Positions 9,401 to 17,884 of a stretch of DNA of 32,326 nucleotides are shown here, piece by piece. The position numbers and the translations under genes were made by a program. Position 1 is the first letter of the stretch. Each line of letters opens with the position of its first letter. The DNA is from Chitinispirillaceae bacterium (GTDB taxonomy: Bacteria; Fibrobacterota; Chitinivibrionia; Chitinivibrionales; Chitinispirillaceae). The notes under the pieces were generated by a model, which saw only the letters and a list, made by a program, of their open reading frames with translations, was not told where the DNA came from and made no database searches. Where the stretch lies: assembly GCA_016929415.1 (NCBI GenBank), contig JAFGIW010000101.1:1-32326 (forward strand), given 5' to 3'.

Positions 9401-10250
9401 CGTCCTGGGAAAGTTTCAGGGTGTCGCGGTAGTACTTGAACCAGTCGCGGGTGATGAACGCATCAATCATATCCGACGGCGTGTCCTGGCCCAGCCCGCC
9501 CTGCTCGCCGCCGTCGGTAAGGTAGGAGGCGCCGGCGTGGAAAATGAGGAATACGGTGGTGCGCCCACGGTCGTCCCTGATCGTCCTGTCGGAAGGGTCG
9601 TACCGCAGATTTGCAAATGGAGATTTGCCCCTGTTCGCGTCCGCCGCCTGGAGCGCGTCCCGCACGAAGGTAATCAGGCCGATGGTTCTGCGTTCGTAAT
9701 ACTCGTCGTACGACTCCTTCCGTCGTTTTCCGCCGGGAGAATAGAACGGCATGGGATGGGCGACCGCATACCCGGTTTGATCGTATCCGGCCGGGTAGAT
9801 GGAGTATTCGAGCGTCAGGTTGCCCCGCGATACTTTGGCGAAGTATTTCTTCACCGCGTCAAGTTGACGGGCAAAGTAAATCGAATCGTGAGGCAGGTCG
9901 TCGTATCGGTAGGTGGTGTCGTTCTTGTAGTAGTTGTCCTCTTCCTTGTCCCCGCCGAGCCTGATGCCAAAGAGCCCGTTGCCGGTGGTTTGTAACGAGG
10001 TGTCCCTCGCGAACTCGATGCGGATGGCGACGACATGGAGGGTTTCGGACCGGGTTTTGACGAACTGGATCGACCACTGGTGGTCGCGCGCCGTTTCGAC
10101 GAGATTCTTGCGGGATACGCTTTTGAAAAGGTAGGGATGGATCCCGCGCGGGCCGCCCAGAACCGCCGACTGCCGCATCGGCGCGGAGGAGAGCGCCAGC
10201 GCTCCGAGCAGCACGGTTGCGGCAACGATACCGTTTCTCTTTTTTACCAT
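6465..10250 (-). CDS. Giant secreted M6-like (immune inhibitor A type) protein with degenerate active site and C-terminal sorting-type domain
   Basis: A 1261-residue exported protein. Residues 1-22 are a signal peptide. Residues ~60-500 resemble the M6 metalloprotease domain; the usual HExxHxLGxPDL helix appears at ~321-332 as NQIARQLGIPDL, and the downstream 'SFCIMDFAGYSAGNGFIPPY' block (~344-363) matches the M6 'MD..' region. Both zinc-binding His and the catalytic Glu are replaced (Asn, Arg, Gln), so a peptidase role is unlikely. Middle residues (~640-1130) carry FG-GAP/VCBS-like blades ('DIDRDGYLDILIGGTNGLYA'). The last ~95 residues ('FSFPNPTRGAEQVTFKYRF' onward) form an Ig-like FlgD/type IX secretion-type C-terminal domain. 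The start is supported by AGGA eight bases upstream. The gene lies between the PorV-like gene and the intact metalloprotease gene, suggesting a surface complex. Confidence 0.88.
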   Translation of the reverse strand: MVKKRNGIVAATVLLGALALSSAPMRQSAVLGGPRGIHPYLFKSVSRKNLVETARDHQWSIQFVKTRSETLHVVAIRIEFARDTSLQTTGNGLFGIRLGGDKEEDNYYKNDTTYRYDDLPHDSIYFARQLDAVKKYFAKVSRGNLTLEYSIYPAGYDQTGYAVAHPMPFYSPGGKRRKESYDEYYERRTIGLITFVRDALQAADANRGKSPFANLRYDPSDRTIRDDRGRTTVFLIFHAGASYLTDGGEQGGLGQDTPSDMIDAFITRDWFKYYRDTLKLSQDGVMVAGNEGQFPVDEVMMCSETSNQDGLNWGIQGIIVNQIARQLGIPDLFSTSSGISGIGSFCIMDFAGYSAGNGFIPPYPCAWVRAFMGWDRVYAASMGEARSYQVKALTSVIDRDTSGTFTNVSDTTILLVPINDHEYYLIENRQRNLSGNEALFRHDTIETEGDDSIVISNYPYVADIDSLEKYNFIATSGKNASNVIQRVRNNDIGTPASGLLVWHVDERIIRDRLAYNAVNADSLFRGVSLVEADGITDLGIMFQDIFYQAAFDYGGAEDVFPHRTVIQDNNTVINVTGFGPMSRPSTRANDGGHTYLELGFTPSQSKPRTEPTALGKNDGYHFVTNYSDSVFTVNVSWNYLAASWPRLAAPGRYFDPLFVDIDKSEPGSELFLLDHAGRAYLWSADTTMTKRYNDIPVSIDRIGLRNDTLSGADTAFCFDSVPNACAMPSAINGIVFVPSREKKIYFYTGGEPNAPLPRKSTIALNDPPSSYVCNYRDSSWAIGCSNGRVVFGTMRDTVRTVALASGKPICALAALRESGSTIVAVQTDGRLSLVGEQGANPDSSVLLPEVALPPFCLVTGDLDDDPDDNTSEIVVTDSRHGMWVYGRDLRLAPGWEEEPTDWPSYYRIDTTDRRERFPVNLAPPALADIDRDGYLDILIGGTNGLYAFNYKGAMKSGWPAFLDKRSTRWYQRGSVVSSPVIVTDAQRRPLVLFSSITGENLTFRFSKVTGADREKGIVWFLQESGALDSITGLSSGFIDTTLEMNDSIIGPYTIPGGILDAVGANAKRPGSVIASTLQSHWPLTAGAPLNTSPLVGFMDADSTPDLIAVSANGWVYRWELGKSILPESLFWPQTGYGGGRSFAFGGNAVPPSVSKEEPITFFSFPNPTRGAEQVTFKYRFNAPATGVRLDIYSYTGFKVYSNTTMGAPPRNLTGSYPDWNILVVSVKKDLKDLGPGVYRCRLEATINGKKHHRTWKMAVIR

Positions 10251-10320
10251 TTGTTATATTCCTATCGGGTAAGCATCGACCTCAGACTGCATCTCTTCCG
10301 GCAGTCGGCGGGCTGCATTG

Positions 10321-12780
10321 TCAGAACATGAAAATGAAGGAAAGACGCCACTGACCTTGACGCGCACCGGTCGCGCCGTCTTTGCCTTTCATTGACGGCC
10401 ACACCTTGGCCAGCCGGTGAAACAACGGTTTGAGAAAACCCTCAGGAGCGATGATCCACGAACCGTCGAAGTTGAGCGTACCGTAGCGAATGCCGCCTCC
10501 CACCGTCCATTCATACCGTTCGCCGAGATAATCGAAAAGAAAACCGGTACGCAGCGCCAGGAAATTGGTATACCAGAACTCCATGCCGAGATTGTAGTTG
10601 ATTTCCTGCAGCTCGTAAGCGAGATCATCATCGGGATCGTTGATCAGGTCGGTCCAGAGCGCTTTGTAGAACGGATCGGGTTCCCCGTCATAATAATTTT
10701 TTACTATCTCTTTGTGCATATCAAAGAGGAATTTGAGGTCGTAGACCGGGGTCTCGACGGCATGGTAGACAAGTCCCAGGCGCAGGGTGAACGGGATGGG
10801 ATCGCGGGAGTTCCGGTCGATGTAAAAGATATGGGGGCCCATATTCTGGACCATGAATCCGACATCGAATTTGTCGATAAGAAGCTTGCGTTTCAATAAC
10901 GATGCGTCGATGGCGAAGGTCTGTCCGACTCCCTCGCCGTTTTCCCCCAGACCCGGGGCCAGGGCGCTCACCACGTATTTTGCACTGATGCCCAGGGCGA
11001 AATCTTCACGAACAGTAAGACCGTACGAGAGACCGAAAACCCCCTCCCACGAGCGGACCACTTTTTTTTCCCGGCCGAGTTCGTCGGTGATGGGATTCTG
11101 ACCCATATTGATGTAATTGATTGAACCGCCGATGGTTCCCCACTCCTGGGTCGGCCAGGTAAGCGCCCAGTATAGATGCCACAGCTCCGTCAGTTTAAAT
11201 GCGGGAAGAAGCATCTCGAAGGCGATCGAAGTCTGACGATCGGCATTGTCGTATTGATTGATCGCCCGTTCCGTCGCGAGCCAGACATCCTTATCGTAAC
11301 CGATAACGGCAAGCACCCGTTCGCCGACAAGGGCGTTTTTCGAATGGAACGCTTTCCATTCGGGCTGCGGCTCGGTGACGTTCCCCTGCTCATCGGTAAC
11401 GGATTTTCTGGTGGTATGGCTGATGGCGCCCTTATCGGTGCCGATCCAGACCGTTTTTTCGTTCTGTTCAGCGAATGAGGAAACCATGCTGTTGGGGAAC
11501 TGGTACCGTTTCCAGGTGGCGTTATTGAATATGGTAACCCCGTTGGGGCCGCCGATCCAGAGCCGGTTTCTGGAATCCATGAACAGCGCCCGGATGTCAT
11601 TTGAGAGCAATCCGTCAGCCGTGTCGAATACTAGTATCTTTTTTTCGTCGATTTTCACCAGGCCCGCCTTTGTTCCCGCATAAATGAGGTACTGGTGTTC
11701 ACCGAAGGTCAGCGCGGTTATTTCCTGCGAGGGGAGCTGCGATGTGGAATCGGTTTTGATCTCCCACTCCCCGTTGATGTAGTGGACGACCCCCTTATCG
11801 GTCCCGACGGCAAGCGAGCCGTAGGGGCCGGAGGCGAGCGCGGTGATTACGTTTGACGGAAGACCTTCGAGCATCGTAAAGCGTGTCCACCTGTTTTCAT
11901 AATAGCGCCAGAGTCCATGGGCGGTGGCGACCCACAGTTTATCCGATGCGTCAATAACCAGAGCGGCGACGCTGTCGGTGACGGCGACGGAGAAGGGGAT
12001 TTTAAGCTCGGTGAAATCTTCGAAATCCTTGTCATTTTCCTTGAAAGCCGCCGTAATCTCATCGGCCGTTTTACCGGCATGGCTTGAGTCGATCGCCGAA
12101 GCGATAATGCCGTAAATCTTGGCCGTTGAACGTTCGACGGAAGGTATTTCGACGATCTGTCGTGCGAGCGCGGCCGCCAGCGAATCATGTGAAAGCGAAT
12201 CGGCCGTTGTAAGCCGCTGCGAGAGTTTCGTTTTTATGGCGGCATACCGTTTCATGCCGATGCCGTTTTCGAGCCGGACTTTCCAGAGGGCCTGTTTGAG
12301 CAGTTCTTTGTCCTCCCCGTCGATATATTTACGGACGATCTTTTCGAGATCGTCGTCCTGTTCGATAAGATAGTAGTCAAAACGTTCCCATAATTTCCCG
12401 TTATAACGGAGCAATCCCTTATTTGTTCCCGCCCATATCAGGCTTTTTGCCCCGAAGTCCCGTTTCTTTTTCGATGCCAGCGCGGTGAAAACATATTTTT
12501 GATCGACGAGGAATACCTTCCATGAATTGGCGAGGGGGGAGAGGCCGAGACCGGCGGGATTATAGTAGGTGGCCGAAGGATCGTCACTGAGACCGGTAAA
12601 TGCCTCACCCGTTCCGGTGGCACGCGCTCCAGGCGGAAATGCCAGTGTGATCACCGCCGATTCGCCGACACCAGCTTCGGCGTGCCGGCAGGGTAACTGA
12701 AGGATCAGCATCACGATGACGGAAAGGGAGATGGATGAAAGGATGTTTCTTGTCGGGATGTACATAATTCGATACCTCAT
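10321..12780 (-). CDS. PorV/PorQ-like outer-membrane protein with an inserted two-component-sensor-type beta-propeller
   Basis: An 819-residue protein with a signal peptide (~1-36, ends AEA). The mature start 'AFPPGARATGTGEAFTGLSD' plus 'DPSATYYNPAGLG' is the hallmark N-terminus of PorV/PorQ/UPF0164 barrels, which in type IX secretion carry substrates to the attachment complex. After ~100 residues the barrel is interrupted by about 400 residues with Reg_prop-type blades ('LWVATAHGLWRYYENRWTRF', 'GLLSNDIRALFMDSRNRLWI', 'TVWIGTDKGAISH') and a helical stretch (~140-260). From about 515 on the barrel resumes ('TIGGSINYINMG', 'GISAKYVVSAL', ending 'TVGGGIRYGTLNFDGSW'). The first ATG overlaps the upstream stop as ATGA (4 bp), supporting this start and translational coupling; a second ATG five codons later is an alternative. 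The M6-like gene follows after 70 bases. Confidence 0.85.
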   Translation of the reverse strand: MRYRIMYIPTRNILSSISLSVIVMLILQLPCRHAEAGVGESAVITLAFPPGARATGTGEAFTGLSDDPSATYYNPAGLGLSPLANSWKVFLVDQKYVFTALASKKKRDFGAKSLIWAGTNKGLLRYNGKLWERFDYYLIEQDDDLEKIVRKYIDGEDKELLKQALWKVRLENGIGMKRYAAIKTKLSQRLTTADSLSHDSLAAALARQIVEIPSVERSTAKIYGIIASAIDSSHAGKTADEITAAFKENDKDFEDFTELKIPFSVAVTDSVAALVIDASDKLWVATAHGLWRYYENRWTRFTMLEGLPSNVITALASGPYGSLAVGTDKGVVHYINGEWEIKTDSTSQLPSQEITALTFGEHQYLIYAGTKAGLVKIDEKKILVFDTADGLLSNDIRALFMDSRNRLWIGGPNGVTIFNNATWKRYQFPNSMVSSFAEQNEKTVWIGTDKGAISHTTRKSVTDEQGNVTEPQPEWKAFHSKNALVGERVLAVIGYDKDVWLATERAINQYDNADRQTSIAFEMLLPAFKLTELWHLYWALTWPTQEWGTIGGSINYINMGQNPITDELGREKKVVRSWEGVFGLSYGLTVREDFALGISAKYVVSALAPGLGENGEGVGQTFAIDASLLKRKLLIDKFDVGFMVQNMGPHIFYIDRNSRDPIPFTLRLGLVYHAVETPVYDLKFLFDMHKEIVKNYYDGEPDPFYKALWTDLINDPDDDLAYELQEINYNLGMEFWYTNFLALRTGFLFDYLGERYEWTVGGGIRYGTLNFDGSWIIAPEGFLKPLFHRLAKVWPSMKGKDGATGARQGQWRLSFIFMF

Positions 12781-13382
12781 ACGGGTTCTGGTTTTATGAT
12801 GAATTTCCAGTGGGGCAGAGGCGGCGGAACTTTGTTTCTGAACAGCGGGAGCATACCCAGTTCCGTCGTTTCGCGCAGGTTTTCCTTGCCATGATGGGGC
12901 AGGATTTTACAGGTGCAACCCAGATGCAAGGGCGGCATGATTGACGGATAACGAAAAATCTCTTCACGGGTCACGAATTTGCCCCTTGAAAAATGACGCA
13001 TGCACACCGGACAATCCACCGGCAGAAATTCGTAGTAATAAAATTCAATTCCTTCAAGATCGCCCTTTTCAATTGCCGTGATATTCTCTTCAATCGACCT
13101 GTACCACCGATCAACAATACCTGATTTTTCCGTTGCAGAGAGCGGCGAACCTTTCATATCTACGTTTAAACCGTCGATATATTGAAGAATATCTTCTTTC
13201 GGCGGTTTGTACGCAAGAATGTTACGGCGCGGACTTTCCCTGACGATCGAATAAATGCCGCTGGTATGAATGGTCGGTTTCTCAACGGGTTCGTCGATAA
13301 GACGGTCCCTGTTCAAACCGGTTTTAATAGCGATCAGCACCAGGATTATAAGCAGTATTAAACTAATCAGGGTAATGGCCAT
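12777..13382 (-). CDS. Membrane-anchored protein with a conserved Cys/His cluster, function unknown
   Basis: A 201-residue protein with one N-terminal membrane segment (residues 3-20) and a soluble remainder. A cluster at 124-158, CPVC-x2-H ... PPLHLGCTC, holds four Cys and two His and looks like a metal-binding or disulfide-stabilised knuckle. The pattern 'C-P-x-C ... P-P-L-H-x-x-C-x-C' also resembles the C-terminal motif of Mu gpF-like phage head morphogenesis proteins, though nothing else in the gene or its neighbours is phage-like. No enzyme family is recognised. The gene starts 48 bases after icd and ends in a 4-bp overlap with the PorV-like gene, so it belongs to the envelope gene train and may serve assembly of that block. 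Confidence 0.75.
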   Translation of the reverse strand: MAITLISLILLIILVLIAIKTGLNRDRLIDEPVEKPTIHTSGIYSIVRESPRRNILAYKPPKEDILQYIDGLNVDMKGSPLSATEKSGIVDRWYRSIEENITAIEKGDLEGIEFYYYEFLPVDCPVCMRHFSRGKFVTREEIFRYPSIMPPLHLGCTCKILPHHGKENLRETTELGMLPLFRNKVPPPLPHWKFIIKPEPV

Positions 13383-13430
13383 ATTCGATCTCCACCCATA
13401 AAGCGCTTTCCCTTGGTTATGGATGCTGCT

Positions 13431-14639
13431 TTATTCCATATTCATTACAATCTCGGTACCGAATTGTGAACAGGAAACTGTCGTCGCCTGTTCCATAAGA
13501 CGTGCGAAATCGTAGGTTACCCTTTTTTCCGCTATCGCTCTCTCCAAACCGCGCATGACCAGAGCGGCTGCTTCGGTCCATTCAAGGTACCGCAGCATCA
13601 TTTCACCGGAAAGGATGACCGATGTCGGGTTGACCTTGTCCTGATCCGCATATTTTGGAGCGGTACCATGGGTCGCCTCAAAAATCGCATGCCCGGAAAT
13701 ATAGTTTATATTCGCTCCCGGTGCGATTCCGATTCCACCAACCTGTGCGGCGAGCGCATCGGAGATATAATCACCATTTAAATTCATTGTGGCGATAACG
13801 TCAAATTCATCAGGCCGGGTAAGTGCCTGCTGGAAGAAAATATCGGCAATTGCATCCTTGAGAAGGATCTGTCCCGGTCCAGGTTTACCGTTGCAATCAG
13901 CCCATGCGACCACCTTGCCGGCATACTCCTGCTGCGCAAGTTCATAACCCCAGGCCCTGAAGGCGCCTTCGGTGAATTTCTGGATATTACCTTTGTGCAC
14001 CAGCGTGACGCTTTTGCGGTTGTTTGCAATAGCGTAATTGATCGCGGCCCTGATAAGCCGTTTGGATCCGCTCTCGGAAATCGGCTTGATCCCGATTCCC
14101 GAATCGGGTTTGATTCTCCAGCCATACTCTTTTTCCAGAAAGGCGAGCAGCTTTGATGCCTTTTCAGATTTGGCCTCAACCTCTTTCCCTGAATAGACGT
14201 CCTCGGTGTTTTCACGGAAAATGACCATATCGATTTTTTCCGGATTCTTTACCGGTGAAGGAACCCCCTTGAAATACCGTACCGGACGAAGGCACACATA
14301 AAGATCGAGCAGTTGCCGCAGAGCCACGTTGAGCGACCTTATACCGCCGCCGACAGGCGTTGTGAGGGGGCCCTTAATTCCGACAAGATACTCTTTAAAG
14401 GTTTCAACCGTTTCATCGGGAAGCCAGCTTCCTGTTTCATTGAAAGCTTTTTCACCGGCAAGGACCTCTTTCCATAAAATCGAACGGGTACCTTTATAGG
14501 CTTTTTCAACAGCGTTATCGAGAACATGCCGGCTGGCGCGCCAGATATCCGGACCGGTTCCATCACCGCCGATAAAAGGAATAACCGGTTTGTCCGGAAC
14601 CGTAAGCCTGCCGTTGTTCATTGTTACTTTATCGGTCAT
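13431..14639 (-). CDS. icd: Isocitrate dehydrogenase (NADP+)
   Basis: Oxidative decarboxylation of isocitrate to 2-oxoglutarate in the TCA cycle; cytoplasmic. The 402-residue product has the length and motifs of the E. coli-type dimeric enzyme: '[13 protein letters not shown]' at the N-terminus, the substrate loop '[13 protein letters not shown]' (Ser 102, equivalent to the E. coli regulatory Ser 113), '[14 protein letters not shown]', '[17 protein letters not shown]' with one substitution ([11 protein letters not shown]), and '[18 protein letters not shown]'. The Lys-Tyr after HGTAP is the signature of NADP+ preference. The ATG at 14639 is chosen over the in-frame TTG at 14642 because GAGGAGAGG stands just before it. 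Its product feeds glutamate/glutamine synthesis, for which a type III glutamine synthetase lies elsewhere in the window. It is probably first in the minus-strand gene train; a promoter is visible ~110 bases upstream. Confidence 0.97.
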   Translation of the reverse strand: MTDKVTMNNGRLTVPDKPVIPFIGGDGTGPDIWRASRHVLDNAVEKAYKGTRSILWKEVLAGEKAFNETGSWLPDETVETFKEYLVGIKGPLTTPVGGGIRSLNVALRQLLDLYVCLRPVRYFKGVPSPVKNPEKIDMVIFRENTEDVYSGKEVEAKSEKASKLLAFLEKEYGWRIKPDSGIGIKPISESGSKRLIRAAINYAIANNRKSVTLVHKGNIQKFTEGAFRAWGYELAQQEYAGKVVAWADCNGKPGPGQILLKDAIADIFFQQALTRPDEFDVIATMNLNGDYISDALAAQVGGIGIAPGANINYISGHAIFEATHGTAPKYADQDKVNPTSVILSGEMMLRYLEWTEAAALVMRGLERAIAEKRVTYDFARLMEQATTVSCSQFGTEIVMNME

Positions 14640-14753
14640 CAACCTCTCCTCAAGGAATAATCGCCGTGAAACAAACCCTGTTGAAAAAATATTCTGAACG
14701 CACCGGATAAAGCCTAAAAGGAGGTTTAAGTCCGAAACCGGAGCAGGTAAATA

Positions 14754-14782
14754 AAAATACCTTCTAACCGTTTACCGTTCAA
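14754..14782 (-). promoter_or_regulatory. Sigma70-like promoter for icd
   Basis: On the minus strand TTGAAC (14782-14777) and TATTTT (14759-14754) are separated by 17 bases. Transcription would begin near 14747, giving a leader of about 108 nt before the icd ATG at 14639. Confidence 0.4.
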
Positions 14783-14793
14783 GGGAATCTCTA

Positions 14794-14820
14794 TTGACAG
14801 AAACAGCCTGGAGATAGTAT
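14794..14820 (+). promoter_or_regulatory. Promoter for the tRNA-Gly gene
   Basis: A consensus TTGACA (14794-14799) is followed after 15 bases by TAGTAT (14815-14820), 13 bases before the mature tRNA 5' end. The -35 is perfect; the spacer is short and the -10 is imperfect. Confidence 0.45.
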
Positions 14821-14833
14821 CTTCAACAACTAT

Positions 14834-14904
14834 GCGGGAGTAACTCAATGGTAGAGTGCAACCTTCCCAAGGTTGAAGTTGCGGGTTCGATCCCCGTCTC
14901 CCGC
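14834..14904 (+). tRNA. tRNA-Gly (anticodon CCC)
   Basis: A 71-nt cloverleaf can be folded: acceptor stem GCGGGAG/CTCCCGC, D arm ACTC/GAGT, anticodon stem CAACC/GGTTG with loop TTCCCAA (anticodon CCC, reading GGG glycine codons), and T arm GCGGG-TTCGATC-CCCGT. The CCA end is not encoded. A run of five T residues directly follows the acceptor stem and could end transcription. Confidence 0.96.
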
Positions 14905-15047
14905 TTTTTGCTTTGCTTAATTTCGGGCATGATCATTTGCCTCTGCAGCAGTTAAGGTTTTCAACCGACACGGGATAATCGATAAAAGTGTCTTCAGGGA
15001 AGCGGGAGTTCCCCGTGTTTCAACGATCCACCCTGAACTGAATTAAG

Positions 15048-15069
15048 CGGGGAAGGAGACCCTTCCCCG
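15048..15069 (-). terminator. Stem-loop terminator after the beta-helix lipoprotein gene
   Basis: A perfect 9-bp stem CGGGGAAGG/CCTTCCCCG with a 4-base loop lies 25 bases beyond the lipoprotein stop codon. The U-tract on the minus strand is weak (CTTAATTC). On the plus strand it is followed by A residues, so it acts, if at all, for the minus-strand gene. Confidence 0.6.
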
Positions 15070-15093
15070 AAAAAGAGTGTACGGAATCTTCGC

Positions 15094-17778
15094 TTAATTC
15101 GTTCCCGTATCTCCCGACCCGTTGCCGGAAAAGGCGTTGTCGGCGATATTGGTTGCCGGGCAATCATTAAGGTAGATACCGTAATACTGACAGTCGGTGA
15201 TGGAACAGTTCTTCACGGTTGCATCAACGGTATTCACCCAGATCCCGGTGGTCGCTTTGGTAATCGTGCAGTATTTGACCGAGGTAGTTGCGGTTGCCAT
15301 GTCATCGATCCAGATACCGCCGGAATAGGTTGCACTGGTCCCGGATCCCCAGTTGGTGCCGCTTGAATAGTCGGCAAACGAGATGGAATCGGATTCGGTT
15401 CCTTCAGCTATGAGGGTCCCCTCATTGTTTACTCCTACGGAGAGGTAAGCGTTGTCTTTAAGAAGGAACGCCGCTCCCGGACGGATGGTAACCGTTACAC
15501 CGCTGGGAGCCTTTATAGCGACATGCCCATCGACGACATAGGGAACATCGTGTTTTTTCCATATGGCGTCGGTTTCGACTGCATCAGCCTTGACAAGAAT
15601 CCCGCCGTCGGTGTTTCCGTCGAACGATCCGGTGCCGGAAAGAGCGCCGACAAAATTGGCGTCGAGTGCCACGCCGAAATCGCCGTTGCCGGTAATGACA
15701 TTATCGACGAAACCGGCGGAGTCGGTGGGAGTTCCTTCGTCGGCGCAGAAGATGCCGAACCATTCGTTCCCTTCGATATGGCAGTGTGAGATGGTGGCGG
15801 AGGCATTACTGATATAAATACCCGATGTCGCGCTGTCGATTGTGCAGTAAGTAAAGGAGCAGTTGGCGGTTGCCTCGTCATCGATCCAGATACCGCCGGA
15901 ATAGTTGGCGCTGGTACCGGATCCCCATTTGGTGCCGCTGGTGTAATTGGTGAAACGGATCGAATCCTCTTCGGTTCCGTCGGCGACGATGGTGCCTGTT
16001 TTATCACTTCCTCCGATGGAAAAATACGCATTATCCTTCAACTGAAATACGCAACCCGGACGAATGGTAAGGGTCGCTCCGCTTTCCGATCCGATGGCGA
16101 CATGACTTTCGACGACATAGGCGGCGTCATGCGGTTTCCACACCGCATCATTCTCAACGGCGTTTCCCGTGATAAGAATAGCACCATTGGTATTACCCGA
16201 AAATGAACCGGTACCGGAAAGCGCACCGGCAAAACCGGCGAGGATTCTTACACCGTAGTCGCCGTTTCCGTTAATAACGTTGTCGACAAATCCGGCGGAG
16301 TCGCCGGGTGAGCCGCCGTCGTCGCAGAAGATGCCGAACCATTCGTTCCCTTCGATATGGCAGTGTGAGATGGTGGCAGAGGCATTCCTGATATAAATCC
16401 CCGAAGTGGCACTGTCAATCGTGCAGTAGGTAAACGAGCAGTTGGATGTTGCCGCATCATCGATCCAGATACCCCCTGAATAGTTGGCGCTGGTACCGGA
16501 TCCCCACTTGGTACCGCCGGTGTAATTAGTAAAACGGATCGAATCCTCCTCGGTTCCGTCGGCGACGATGGCGCCTGTGTTATTACTTACTCCGACGGAA
16601 AAATACGCATTGTCCTTCAACTGAAATACACAACCCGGACGAATGGTAAGGGTCGCTCCGCTTTCCGATCCGACGGCGATATGACCTTCGACGACATAGG
16701 CGGCGTCATACGGTTTCCACACCGCATCGCTTTCGATTTTGTCCGATTTAATGAAGATTCCGCCTTTGGTGTTGTCGGCAACCGAGCCGGTTCCCGAGAG
16801 TGCGCCGAGGTAATTCGCGTAAATGTGGATGCCGCACTCACCGTTGTCGGTGATCGCGTTCTCGATGAAGTGGGCCGAATCGACCGGGGAGGCTTCATCG
16901 GCGAAAAAACATCCGTAGTATTGATGGCTCGCTATCCGACAGTTGCTGACGGTAACGGACGCCTTTTCAACATAAATGCCGGAGGTTGCGCTGTCGATGC
17001 TGCAGTAGACAAGTGAACAGGCGGCGGTTGCGGCGTCATTAAACCAGAGACCTCCTGAATAGGTGGCACTGGTCCCGGATCCCCAGCGGGTACCCGAAGT
17101 AAGATTTGTAAACTGGATAGAGTCCTCTTCGGTGCCCAGCGCTTTCAATGTTCCGTTGCCGTTTCCCCCGATGGAAATATAGGCATTGTCGTCAAACGCC
17201 AACTTCGCACCTTCCAGGATTGTCAGCGTTCCACCGTCAGAGATGCCGATTTTTCCTTTGACAACAAACTCCGTACGGGCGCCGAAGGTCACCGAACAAT
17301 TCGAAGTGATATTCAGGCCCGACGGAATGGTGTAGACCACATTCGTATCATCAAACGTTACCGGACACGAACCGAGCGAAGCGGTGGTGATCGTCGTGTT
17401 CGTCGTTGTTTCAGTATCGACCACTACGACCTTGCGCGTTGCATCATCGGAATTTCCGGCCTTGTCGCTGACGGAGTAGGTGATGGTGTAGGTCCCTTCC
17501 TCCGCCTCGCCGGTATCGAGCGAGCCGTAATCAACGGTTACGGAAGAGGTGATATCACCATCTTCAGGATCATCCGCGGTGCATCCGGGATCGTCATAAC
17601 TGGTGCCGACATTGGTTGTATCGGGATTATCGCCCTTAAGGGTAATTGTCGGCGAACGGACGTCTTTATCTTCCTCTTCATCATCAGGCTCAAGCAGCCC
17701 GCATGAGCCAAGCCCCAGGATAAGTACCGCCACAGCAGTCACTGCACCAAACGGAAACAGTTTTTTCAGGTATGTCAT
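15094..17778 (-). CDS. Surface lipoprotein with Ig-like (DUF5011-type) domain and four parallel beta-helix repeats
   Basis: An 894-residue lipoprotein of unknown ligand. Signal peptide with lipobox LGSC (Cys ~26), then an acidic linker 'EPDDEEEDKD'. Residues ~35-125 are a DUF5011/HYR-like Ig domain ('GTSYDDPGCTADDPEDGDIT', 'GTYTITYSVSDKAGNSDDAT'). The rest is four tandem units of ~193 residues, each with 'WGSGTSA-YSGG-W--D-A', 'C-IDSATSGIYI' and short right-handed beta-helix rungs like those in NosD/pectate-lyase-type folds. Catalytic residues of polysaccharide lyases are not evident, so adhesion or carbohydrate binding is an inference. The frame is open from 17808, but ATG 17778 has AGGAGG in front of it and directly starts the lipoprotein signal. 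It is transcribed away from the lexA cassette. Confidence 0.88.
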   Translation of the reverse strand: MTYLKKLFPFGAVTAVAVLILGLGSCGLLEPDDEEEDKDVRSPTITLKGDNPDTTNVGTSYDDPGCTADDPEDGDITSSVTVDYGSLDTGEAEEGTYTITYSVSDKAGNSDDATRKVVVVDTETTTNTTITTASLGSCPVTFDDTNVVYTIPSGLNITSNCSVTFGARTEFVVKGKIGISDGGTLTILEGAKLAFDDNAYISIGGNGNGTLKALGTEEDSIQFTNLTSGTRWGSGTSATYSGGLWFNDAATAACSLVYCSIDSATSGIYVEKASVTVSNCRIASHQYYGCFFADEASPVDSAHFIENAITDNGECGIHIYANYLGALSGTGSVADNTKGGIFIKSDKIESDAVWKPYDAAYVVEGHIAVGSESGATLTIRPGCVFQLKDNAYFSVGVSNNTGAIVADGTEEDSIRFTNYTGGTKWGSGTSANYSGGIWIDDAATSNCSFTYCTIDSATSGIYIRNASATISHCHIEGNEWFGIFCDDGGSPGDSAGFVDNVINGNGDYGVRILAGFAGALSGTGSFSGNTNGAILITGNAVENDAVWKPHDAAYVVESHVAIGSESGATLTIRPGCVFQLKDNAYFSIGGSDKTGTIVADGTEEDSIRFTNYTSGTKWGSGTSANYSGGIWIDDEATANCSFTYCTIDSATSGIYISNASATISHCHIEGNEWFGIFCADEGTPTDSAGFVDNVITGNGDFGVALDANFVGALSGTGSFDGNTDGGILVKADAVETDAIWKKHDVPYVVDGHVAIKAPSGVTVTIRPGAAFLLKDNAYLSVGVNNEGTLIAEGTESDSISFADYSSGTNWGSGTSATYSGGIWIDDMATATTSVKYCTITKATTGIWVNTVDATVKNCSITDCQYYGIYLNDCPATNIADNAFSGNGSGDTGTN
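15110..17240 (-). repeat. Four tandem ~579-bp coding repeats in the lipoprotein gene
   Basis: The anchor CTGGTMCCGGATCCCCA recurs at 15335, 15911, 16490 and 17069, spacings of 576, 579 and 579 bases (192-193 codons). The units anchored at 15911 and 16490 are nearly identical over long stretches, indicating recent duplication; the outer units are more diverged. The outer boundaries given are approximate. Confidence 0.85.
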
Positions 17779-17884
17779 TGCTCCTCCTTGTGCTGATAGT
17801 GTAAACAAAGAACGACATAAGCTGTTCTATCAATCGGTAAAAGAAAAATAACTATAGAAATGGAATTGATGCCGCCCACTTTAT

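Noticed and set aside
13784..14215. Alternative minus-strand frame inside icd
   Set aside because: A shadow of the isocitrate dehydrogenase gene, whose motifs are complete in the other frame.
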